From Papiliotrema nemorosa (taxonomy: Eukaryota > Basidiomycota > Tremellomycetes > Tremellales > Rhynchogastremaceae): a stretch of DNA of 64,000 nt. Below are positions 46,513 through 55,959 of the stretch, piece by piece. A program made the position numbers and the translations under genes. The stretch covers positions 558,001-622,000 of the forward strand of contig JASKOT010000009.1 in assembly GCA_032158125.1 (NCBI GenBank), read 5' to 3'. The notes beneath the pieces were generated by a model that was given only the letters and a program-made list of their open reading frames with translations, was not told the DNA's origin and did no database searches. Positions within the stretch are counted from its first letter, which is position 1. Every line of letters starts with the position of its first letter.

Positions 46513-48776
46513 ATGTACGCCATCACTCGATCTCTGCGATCTCCAGTCGCTTCTTCCTCGCTGAGAGCTGCATCGGTGCGGTCACATCTCCGTTCATACA
46601 GAGTTCCAATCCCTGCTGACGTTTAGAGAACTTCCCCCGCTCTGGCCAAGCGATATAACAGCGGTAAAGTTTCCGGTCCTGTCATCGGGTAAGTTTTCTA
46701 CTAAATCAGCTCACACTGTTCATGGCTGATCTTGGCAGAATCGATTTGGGTACTACTAATTCTTGTGTCTCGTGAGTAGTTTATTCGATTGTGGGATCGT
46801 CGCAAAGTGAAAATCTCACCCACAGCATCTATGAGAATGGAGGAGCAAAGGTGCTTGAGAATTCAGAGGGTGCTCGAACTACCCCTTCAGTCGTCGCCTT
46901 CACAAAGGGTTCGTCTTCGCAAGCTGATTTTGGGCTTATATCAGATGGCGAGCGATTAGTCGGCCAGCCAGCACGTCGACAAGCTGTCATCAACGGGGAA
47001 AACACCGTTTTCGCCTCCAAACGGTGAGCTAGCTTGCGCGTATGTTTCTGACCTGCAGACTGATTGGACGCAAATTTACCGATGCCGAAGTTCAGAAAGA
47101 CATCTCCAACGTTCCCTACAAGATCGTCGCTCATACCAATGGTGACGCCTGGGTAGAGGCACGAGGTCAAAAATACTCTCCCTCGCAGATTGGAGCTTTC
47201 GTTGTCAACAAAATGAAGGAGACCGCAGCATCCTACCTCAACCGACCCGTCAACCATGCCGTCATCACCGTTCCCGCCTACTTCAACGATTCTCAACGAC
47301 AAGCCACCAAGGATGCTGGCTCTATTGCCGGTCTCGAAGTTCTGCGGGTCATCAACGAGCCTACCGCCGCCGCACTCGCCTACGGACTCGACAAATCTGA
47401 CTCGGCGGTCATCGCCGTTTACGATCTTGGAGGTGGAACCTTCGATGTCTCGATTCTCGAGATGCAAAAGGGCGTGTTCGAGGTCAAGTCGACCAACGGT
47501 GATACTCACCTTGGTGGTGAAGATTTCGATATTACTCTCGTCAACCACATCCTCGCCGAGTTCAAGAAGGAGTCTGGCATGGATGTCTCCAACGATCGAA
47601 CAGCCATCCAGCGGATTAGGGAGGCAGCCGAGAAGGCCAAGTGCGAGTTGTCCAGCGCTGGCTCTACAGACATCTCTTTGCCTTATATCTCCGCTTCGCC
47701 CGAAGGACCTGTGCATATCAACATGCAGCTCACCCGGGCCCGATTCGAACAGCTTGTCAAACCCCTTGTCGACCGGACCGTGGAACCCTGCAAAAAGGCA
47801 TTGTCTGATGCTGGAGTCAAACCATCCGAGATCAACGATGTCATTCTCGTCGGTGGTATGACCAGGATGCCCAAGGTCACTGAGACGGTCAAGTCCGTCT
47901 TTGGCCGAGAGCCTAGCAAAGGAGTCAACCCAGATGAGGCTGTTGCCATCGGAGCGTCAATCCAAGCCGGTGTACTTGCCGGCAATGTCACCGATATCTT
48001 ACTTCTCGATGTAACCCCTCTCTCGCTCGGTATCGAGACATTGGGTGGCGTCTTCACTCGACTGATCCACCGAAACACAACCATTCCTACCAAGAAGTCT
48101 CAGACATTCTCGACCGCCGCCGACGGCCAATCAGCCATTCAGGTCAAAGTTTACCAGGGCGAGCGAGAATTGGTCCGAGATAACAAGCTCTTGGGAGACT
48201 TTCAGTTGACTGGGTTGCCTCCGGCACCCAAAGGTGTCCCCCAAATTCAAATCTCCTTCGATATCGACGCCGATGGAATCGTCAACGTCAGCGCCTCGGA
48301 CAAAGCGACCAACAAGGAACAATCCATGACCATCGCCTCGTCTTCGGGTCTATCTGACAAGGAGATCGAGAGTATGGTTTCTGATGCTGAGAAATACGCC
48401 GAGAGTGACAAGCAACGACGTATGGTCATCGAGGAGGCCAACAAGGGCGAGAACTTCGTTGTTGAGACCGAGAAGTCTCTCGCCGAGTTCGAGGCACAAC
48501 TAGATGCCGCTGAGAGGGAAAAGGTGAAGAAGCTGCTCGCCGAGTTGAGGGAGATTTCCACCAAGGGAGCCGCTGGAGACCCATCCGTCACCGCCGAGTC
48601 TATCAAGGCTGCTGCCGATGCTGCTCAGCAAGCATCGTTGGGCCTTTTCCAAATGGCAAGTCAACGTCCTGTGTAATCTAGATATGCTGACAATCCAGGT
48701 GTACGAGAAGAAGAACAAGGATGTGAACAGTGAGCCTGCTGCCGAAGAAGCCAAGACAGAGGAAGAGAAGAAGTAG
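46513..48776 (+). CDS. Mitochondrial Hsp70 (Ssc1/mortalin)
   Basis: Several small 5' exons and one long exon. The presequence is [21 protein letters not shown] joined to [13 protein letters not shown]. ATPase motifs: [25 protein letters not shown] segment (here [14 protein letters not shown]), [24 protein letters not shown]; substrate-binding domain [18 protein letters not shown] last intron (48656-48698) with a GC donor joins LGLFQM to VYEKKNKDV; the tail ends in EEEKK. It is the motor of matrix import and the main matrix chaperone. Confidence 0.96.
48656..48698 (+). other. GC-AG intron in mitochondrial Hsp70
   Basis: The 43-nt intron starts GCAAGT and ends CAATCCAG. Read-through meets a stop after six codons, whereas splicing gives the usual Hsp70 C-terminal VYEKK tail. 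Confidence 0.85.
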
Positions 48777-48920
48777 ACTCGAGCACACTTTAGCATGTCG
48801 CATTGAACGCCCCCACGCCGTATATTTTATATTCCAATCTTTGTAAAATGCACTTCTCTCCCAATCCTGGTCTATTCCGATCCTCATCACCGCGTCGTCT
48901 TTTCAAGCATACCGCCTGCT

Positions 48921-50166
48921 ATGGAGCCTGAAAGAGTCTTATCGATCCAATCTCACGTCGTCTCTGGCTATGTCGGTGGGGAAAAGTCGTGACCGGGCTA
49001 ATGCATTGTCAGGAAACCGCGCCGCTACATTCCCCCTTCAATACTTGGGTTACGACGTGGACGTGATCAACACAGTTCAGTATTCGAATCATACAGGCAA
49101 GCGCGAGTCATTTTCGGACAAGACTGAGTTATAGGATACGGCTTCACAGATGGATACAAGACAACGCCCGAACAACTGCTGGCCATTTTCAACGGATTGA
49201 CCGTGAATGGCCTCGCAAGGCATTCCCGGGTCCTCACGGGATACATCCCCGGTGCGGAAGCTTTAACAGTCGTCGCCGAACAACTATCAAAGCTGAAAGC
49301 TGCCGACCCCAACCTCATTTATGTGCTTGATCGTGAGTCCGACGGTAGTTTACAAAGCTAATCAGCCAGCGGTCATGGGTGACATTGGTACTGGTCTATA
49401 CGTTTCGGAGTCCGTCGTTCCTATTTACAAATCGATGCTGCCTCTTGCAACAGTCATCACGCCGAACCAATTTGAAGTAGAGCTCTTGTCGGGGATCTCA
49501 ATCAGCTCCTTCGACACCCTGCACTCTGCCCTGCAACACTTGCACAAGGAGGTGCGACACGTAGCTTTCTCCTCGATCCCCCTTCCCTCCTCCCTTGTAG
49601 CTCAACTGGCCCTACCTGCACCGCCAACCATCTATGAGCGATTATTACCCGGCCAACCACTGCCTTGGTACCATCCGGTCTCCGTCGACTCGGCCGAGGA
49701 AGACACATTGGTGTGCTTTGCGAGCACTGCGGTCGAGGGCGAAATGTCCACCTGGGCCTTCGCCCTTCCAACGGTGCAAGGTTACTTTTCAGGCGTGGGA
49801 GACTTGTTCTCGGCGATGGTACTGGCTCACTACCATGCAGGCTCTCTGTTCCATGCCGTCTCTCGGGCTTTGCTCGTAGTGCAACAAATTCTTCTTCGAA
49901 CGCATCTACACTCCATAGCTCGACCCGATGCGACTTCCGGTACCGCGACGCCTCGACCTCTGCATCATCCTTCACTTCCCACAGACTCCGAGCTCGATAC
50001 AAAACCTCCTACCGATGTCAGAGACCCCAGGCGCAAGGCGCAGCGGATGCGACTGCGAGAACTCCGTGTGGTACCGGAGAGAGAGCTGCTGAACATCCCG
50101 GAAGGATGGCCAGGCAAGCAGCTGGACTGGAATGACTTGTTGCATCGTGATCAGAAAACACTGTGA
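48921..50166 (+). CDS. Pyridoxal (vitamin B6) kinase
   Basis: Introns 48976-49012 and 49097-49134, and one near 49334. Start [31 protein letters not shown], then [12 protein letters not shown] | [19 protein letters not shown] | [30 protein letters not shown], and [18 protein letters not shown], the GxGD catalytic motif. It makes pyridoxal 5'-phosphate. The C-terminal tail is Arg/Lys-rich. The second intron has a GC donor. Confidence 0.95.
49097..49134 (+). other. GC-AG intron in pyridoxal kinase
   Basis: The 38-nt intron starts GCAAGC and ends GTTATAG. It joins YSNHT to GYGFTDGYK, the conserved junction of the family. Confidence 0.85.
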
Positions 50167-50373
50167 TGTAAAAGCGCCGTAGCATCCCCTTGCAGCTTGA
50201 TGAGGTGAGATGCGAGCATGTCATCTTCCAGTCTTGAAGTCTTGGAGACTTGGCCCAGCTTGGCCCGAAGCTAAATTCAATACAGCTCAGCTCACACGGA
50301 CCTCACCTCGAGCAGCAATCTGCGTCGGATCGCTACCGAATGGACCAATGTTCTTCGATGCGCTACCGTTAGC

Positions 50374-53300
50374 TCAGCTCTCAGGACATGGCATACCTTC
50401 TTCTTTCACTGCGCCAAGTTTGCCAGCCACGATTTGAGCTCGGTGAAGCACAATAGGTGGGAGCGAGGCAATCCTGGCTAATTCCAAGCCTAGCGTCAGC
50501 TCTGAATGTGGACCTTTTACCATAGTGGTACACCTCGCCTTGACCTTCTTTCACTTTGTACCTGAACGCCGCATCGCTCTTGTTATCGCCGCGATCTACA
50601 TACAGGTGAAGACTACATCAGTCTCGTCTGATGGGTGAGACATACTGAGCAACGCCCGACATATAGTTCAGTGTCAAAGCTAGGTCCCGAAAATGGGTAG
50701 TGAAAAAGACAGTGGCCTGACGTCAAAAGGCATCGCCGGCATACTCACTCTCATGTTGATGAGAACCTCCGCTATCGCGTGACAGAGTCCAATGCCCTCA
50801 TGGGATGAGGTCCCTCGACCGAGCTTCCGATCAGTACGCCCAGGGTAATTGATCGTCTCACCTCATCAATCAGAACCAGCGATTTTTCGGTTGCAAAGTC
50901 TGGGATGAACAGGTGGCATAAAAGACGCACGAACGCAGTATGGAGGAGGCGCTCGCCATCTCTGCCGCAAATGTCGACAGCGACTTTTCCATTCGATCTA
51001 GATCAGTTGATGTTGAATCGACCCCTCTCACCGTCATTAGACAGTCTAGCCAGCAAGGCATCGTAGAGCGGAAATGTGGCGAACTCAGCAGGGACGCTGC
51101 TTCTTCAGCATTTCTTCGATCAATCGCACCTACTAGCAGCCGATGAGCGCTTGTACCGCCAAAAGGCCGACTTGCTTGAGGAACGTGCTCTTTCCCGACA
51201 TGCTGTCAGTTAGCCGCGAAATTCTCCCGCCAGGGAATAGGCTGTACTTGGGACCTTGAACGAGCTGGAAAGTAGCTGCTCCCTGCGCCGCATATCTAAA
51301 TGTCAGCTATCTCATCGGCGACTCACATGTCATTAGGTACGCATTCTCGGCTGAGCCGAGTCTCAAGTATCGCATGTCGTCCGCCGCGGACCTCCTCGTC
51401 AGAGGATTCAGGCTAGACGCTCACCGCTGTCACATCGGAAAACCCTGGACGCACTGCTGTCAACTGGATCTGAAGTGGCTAATGTACCCCATGATGAATT
51501 GACTTTGATTAGTGACTCATTGTGCGTGAAAGTCAAGCTCACGATGGCATGCATGAGCCAAACCGAGCAAGACATCGAGCACAGCCAGCTGGTCTCAGTG
51601 GCGAAATGCGCTGCGGTCAAACTCACGGCCTCGATACATTCATACATCACACCTGCACAGTCAGCGCTGACTGACTGGACTGCGTACCGCTCCTCAAAAT
51701 GACTTGTTCTTCAATGTGCTCAATCACTCTCCTACTGGTTGCAAAGATCTCGCGCTCCGAGTCACGTAGTTTGTTGTTTGCGAGATGCTGGTGGCTTAGC
51801 AGGCCGATCTCGCCGCACAATTTACAAGTTGATGAGTCGCGAAGAGGGTCCTAAGTCCGATCAATCGAGATTCCGGTAGTGTCTCACCTCGATCGTTGCC
51901 GGTCCTGATTGATACATTCCCGAGGAAGGCTTGATGTCATTTCATTCTTGACAGAAAATCGAAATCCGGCTCCCGTCCAATTGAGCTCGCAGTCAAGGCC
52001 TTCAGTCTCTGGTGGTAAGGGTCCGCATCTGTCTTTCGCGTTCACCGTTGAGTTCATTGAGCACTGATGTGAGACCGGACGAAGGCTTGATGTTACTGAC
52101 TGCTCTGAATATCCTTTCTCTGGTCGGCATATACTACACGAGCCACGTCCAAGAGATTGTCCACGCCAGATTTGATAGCATACAAACGCAAGCTTTTACC
52201 TGTCAATCCACGACTTGCCTTGCAGGGCGGGAGCTCAAGGTTCTCTGCCGGTCAGACAAAACTGACATGTACCACGCACCAACGAGGCACTCTTGTAAGC
52301 CTTTCAGATCGGGATGCATCAATCGCTGGAAACGTCAATCCCAAATTTCGACTTTGGACGCACCTTTTGTAGAGACTGTAGCAGTGCTGAGTTACAACCT
52401 ATGAGCCCATCTGACAAACGTTGCAGTACATTAATCGCGGTCTTGAGCTGAAGCAGAAGATTGATCTGCGTTTCGGCGTCCCGTCTACTCTCGGGAACCA
52501 GGTGTTTCTGAGATAGCTGTATCTTAGCTGCCGGTACTACCGCTGCCTTTTTTTTTACCCTAGCAAGCAAGTTTTCAACATCCACCTTGCGTCAGGTCAA
52601 ACATGCCAAAAGACACTCACGTTTTTTAAGCCGCTCAAGTCGCTGCGCAAAAGCTTAAGCTTGTTGTGCGACCCAAGTAGAAGTTCTGCTTTTTAGCTCT
52701 GCGCAAAAGAAACTCATACCCGTGATAGAATCCAGTCTTCGGTCCAAAACGACACGATCTAAAGATGAGCTATACCTCAGGCTGGATTCACCATTGTACG
52801 GTTGAAGAATATTAGACCGAAGCATCCGAGCTCCCATGGGCGTGAATGTGTAATTGAGCACGCCTGCTTCATGAGCTCGTCATACGTAACAGATGAGGCA
52901 CGTACCCATGAGGCTGTTCTTTGACTGCACCGCCAAAGAGTTGGTGACGAGCTCCAGATCCTGTGCAGCCTGCCTGTCCACGAACATTGAGCCTTGGAGC
53001 AATTAGCGGTGGAGAGCCAACCGTGACCCACCTTCGGTACTGGCACATTTTACTCTAATGCTGCCTGGCGCAAAAACCAAACCATTCTGCTTAAGCCACT
53101 CGAACGCTGCACCTGTCGCGCACAAGGCATAGTAGCTGGTTTGAGCTCAGCATTGGCCTGGAAGTAAGGACTTGCCGGTCGGCTACATTGGAGATCGTCG
53201 GCGTTCGTTGCTCGTTGTCGGCGATGAGAAGCTTCAAATGATACAGTCCTGTACATCAGAGAGGTCCGTGATTCGTCTTGCCAGTATCCTCGTTCCAGAA

Positions 53301-53803
53301 GTCTCTCGCCACTTGATGAATCTGCACTCCAAAGTTCGCCTCCAGTGCTTGGATGAGATTGAGGCTAGATTGGTCGGTCTTGCCGTTTTCGGTCATGTCG
53401 GGAAGTAAGATGGAGATGGGATTGTACACATTGAGCTGCTGCACCGTTCTTGAAAAGCCTATCGCAGTCAGGCGCCTCACAGATTGCGCGCAGCGCTCAC
53501 AAGTGGAATCCACCAGCTGCACCACCTGTCAACGCGGAGTAGAGTGGCTGTACCAGTTGACGACCCACCTGAATGATAACATTCTGACCACTTCAGTGCC
53601 CTTAGCGCCTATAGTCAACCTTACGTTGCCGCTGCTGAGGTTCACAGCACAGATACCAATGTCAGCCCCCACACCTTGCACAATCAGCTGCAATCCTCGC
53701 TCGTAGATTACGCGCCTTTTCCTTGAAACACGGCCACGACGTATCGCTCAGCGTCAGCCAGGGTCGACGCATGAGCCGAAGACAGCTTGATGGAACGAGA
53801 CAT
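50374..53803 (-). CDS. MSH4, meiotic MutS homolog
   Basis: About twenty short exons, which at first sight mimic a pseudogene. Spliced landmarks in order: MSRSIKLSSAHASTLADAERYVVA, QQLNVYNPISILLPDMT, GVQIHQVARDFWNEDTG, DRYYALCATGAAFEWLKQNG, LELVTNSLAVQSKNSLMG, YTFTPMGARMLRSNILQPYNG, HLANNKLRDSEREIF, GRHAILE ... VPNDIYAAQG, the Walker A region QLVQGPN | MSGKSTFLKQVGLLA, LSTFAAEMAS and EKSLVLIDE (Walker B). No internal stop remains after splicing. With Msh5 it stabilises meiotic crossover intermediates. Two neighbouring introns (53136-53175, 53249-53281) have GC donors. Confidence 0.85.
53136..53175 (-). other. GC-AG intron in MSH4 (second)
   Basis: The 40-nt intron starts GCAAGT and ends TCAAACCAG. 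It joins SNVADR to YYALCATG; a GT donor at either neighbouring site puts the acceptor out of frame. Confidence 0.75.
53249..53281 (-). other. GC-AG intron in MSH4 (first)
   Basis: The 33-nt intron starts GCAAGA and ends GATGTACAG. It joins WNEDTG to LYHLKLLIADNE. No GT lies near the junction. Confidence 0.7.
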
Positions 53804-54254
53804 GGTGGCAGTCGGCCTTCGAGATGATGATGAGCGTTGAATGGTCGAAATGGAACGACACTTTAGCACCTAGAGGCGAGGTGGACAACCGAAGTGGAGG
53901 TAGTAAAAAGCGCGGAGTCCGCCTACAAATCCCGCCAACATCGCGCGCCTATTTTGTATTTTCCTTGCCACTCTTGCTCGCTTCCTTTGCTCAGACCTAA
54001 CAATTGTTATGCCTGCTTGCATATGTTTGCACTCATCCTTGCAATCAAACAGTCCAAAGCCTCTCTCAAATTCTCAAAAAGAACAGTCACTTGTACCAAA
54101 GCCACATTCATGTTCTGTCACAGCTGACACCACAACGTCAACTAACTTTGCCTATGAGGCCAAGATTTGGACCAAATGTTACCAGAAGTTGACAACCTTT
54201 GAAGCAGCTCAAGGAATCTTATTGTTCTGCCACTGTCCCTTATTGTTCTAGTCT
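53804..54254. other. MSH4 promoter and edge of the retrotransposon island
   Basis: No supported coding region. Base composition drifts to AT-rich after about 54000, and the sequence shows no further similarity I can see to other parts of the window until about 54255. Confidence 0.4.
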
Positions 54255-54514
54255 GACATAAGAATATCCTTCTTGTCTCCAGGACAGAGGCAAACTTCAG
54301 CACCATGGGCAGAATGAGGAACAAAAGGGATCCAAGGTTATCCGCGCAAAAGGCACTTATTATTTGCTTCAAACAATGAGGGATTTAGAAAATACAACAA
54401 TAAGGTTGGCAGAGGGACGGACGCATGGGTTAGTCAAAGCAAGGAGCAGTTGGATGAGGTATAAAGGGCAGACTGTCCATGTTTGAGGATCCTCAGCAAT
54501 CCTTGATTTGTAGT
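54255..54514 (+). repeat. Diverged direct repeat, copy 1 (LTR-like with TATA)
   Basis: Aligns by eye with 58955-59212: shared AATCCTTnTTGTCTCC, AAAAGGGATCCAAG, ACAACAATAA and GAGGTATAAAG words in the same order. The GGTATAAAG about 45 bp before the end looks like an LTR promoter TATA box. It abuts a long LTR copy starting at 54515. Confidence 0.6.
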
Positions 54515-55107
54515 TGTCATGAAGGCTACCTCGACGCGACTTACTTTTGCCACCAACAACCGAGGATATATGACCAAGGTCTCGACGACTTCGCCTATTT
54601 CGCTGAAATTGCCTACTTCAATGGCTACTTGACGATTCTTGCTGAGAAACCAATTATTGCCAAAGAAGTCCCAGGAAAGGCAGAGGGATAGATGGAATAT
54701 TGTTCAACTCTTCGTCATCATTCAACGCTCAATGAACGCCCAAGGACTCCTTCGCTCATGAATCGAAAGATATAAGAACTAGGAGGGAGACGGAGGATTC
54801 CTTTTCTTTAGCTTCTCGTTATTGAGTCAATACAACACTATAACAGTGCTTTCTGCATCACTACTCGTTATCTACTTGTAGTCTTGCCCTCTGTCATCTC
54901 TAGTTTGCGCTCCTCTTGTCCTCTAGCCACTCTTGTCCAAATCCTCCTGCCTCGTTCACTCTCGGCGAACATCACTCAACCCTCAGCGACTTTGGCGACT
55001 CAGTTACTGGTAACTAAGTTCACACATATTGTTGAGTACCTTCCCTTTCTAGGCTAGATAAACTAGTCACGCGTTGGGCTGGTAACTAGTAGTGGAGCAA
55101 TGTGACA
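54515..55107 (+). mobile_element. Long LTR, copy 1 (593 bp)
   Basis: Starts TGTCAT and ends TGTGACA (TG...CA termini). It matches 55363-55959 along its whole length, including a shared segment with ATTGAGTCAATACAACACT and TAGTGCTTTCTGCATCACTA. Divergence is substantial, so it is an old copy. Confidence 0.75.
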
Positions 55108-55221
55108 ATATGAGAGAATAAAAAGAAGTACAAAGTATAAGAAGTGAAGGGAAAGCCATGCCACCGCTTTGGACAACAAATTAGAGCTAAGGTCACCGTC
55201 TAGGGGTCCTTTTCTGACCCT
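55101..55221 (-). repeat. Partial short LTR (LTR-B family)
   Basis: On the minus strand this reads from a GTCAGAAAAGG start through AAGCGGTGGCATGGCTTTCCC to a TATTGTCACA end. It is shorter than the 137-139 bp copies elsewhere. Confidence 0.6.
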
Positions 55222-55350
55222 CCCACTTGTTCTGATGTCCTTGCCATGCCCATTGCCTCACAGAGCTTCTTGAACCTGTCCCTGGCACAGCCCTCATTCA
55301 ACAAGTCTGCCACATTCTTCTCTGTTGAAATGTGACGCAGGTCAATTGTC
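55222..55350 (-). pseudogene. Antisense remnant of a Ty1/copia RNase H C-terminus
   Basis: The minus strand encodes DLRHISTEKNVADLLNEGCARDRFKKL, the family's terminal TEKNVADLLT-type motif, followed by a purine-rich GTGGGAGGG (likely polypurine tract) directly before the short LTR at 55101-55221. It is opposite in direction to the main copia body. Confidence 0.7.
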
Positions 55351-55362
55351 TTGTCTCCCACC

Positions 55363-55959
55363 TGTCATGGAGACCAGCTAAACGGGGTTCATATTGCCAC
55401 CCACCTACCAATGAACAAGGATATATGACCAAACTCTTGATGACTTTGCCTATTTTACTGAAATCACCTGCTCCAGTGACTACTTGACAATTCTTGCTGT
55501 AGACCCAATTATTGCCAAAGAAGTCCCAGGAAAGGCAGAGCGTTAGGTGGAATATCATTCAACTCTTTGTCATCATCCAATGCCCAAGGATCCCCTTTTG
55601 TTCATGGTTTTATAAATATGTAAGTAGAAGGGAGGCGGTGGATTGTTTCTTTAGCTTCTTGTTATTGAGTCAATACAACACTATAATAGTGCTTTCTGCA
55701 TCACTACTTGTTATCTGTTTGTAGTCTTGCCTCTGTCATCTGAAGTTTGCGCTACTCTTGTCATCTCGGTTCTCTTGTCCCTCTTGTCCAGATCCTTCTG
55801 CCTCAATGACCCTCGCCAATTATCACTTTACCCTCAACGATCTAGGCGACTTAGCTACTGGTAGTTAGTTAAGTTAATTTATATTATTGAGTACCCTTTT
55901 CTTGAACTAGATAGACTAGTCACGGTTGGGCTGGTAAGTAATGGTGGACCATTGTGACA
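55363..55959 (+). mobile_element. Long LTR, copy 2 (597 bp)
   Basis: Same TGTCAT...TGTGACA termini as copy 1 and nearly equal length. It directly precedes the decayed copia internal region on +, the position expected for a 5' LTR, though the matching 3' LTR is not found in this orientation. Confidence 0.75.

Noticed and set aside
46829..47716. Antisense open frame of 295 codons over mitochondrial Hsp70
   Set aside because: Long antisense frames opposite Hsp70 genes are a known by-product of codon use. It has no motif and no splice logic.
50374..53803. MSH4 looks like a pseudogene because no long frame exists
   Set aside because: After removing about twenty short introns (two with GC donors) the conserved blocks join without internal stops, so it is intact as far as I can see.
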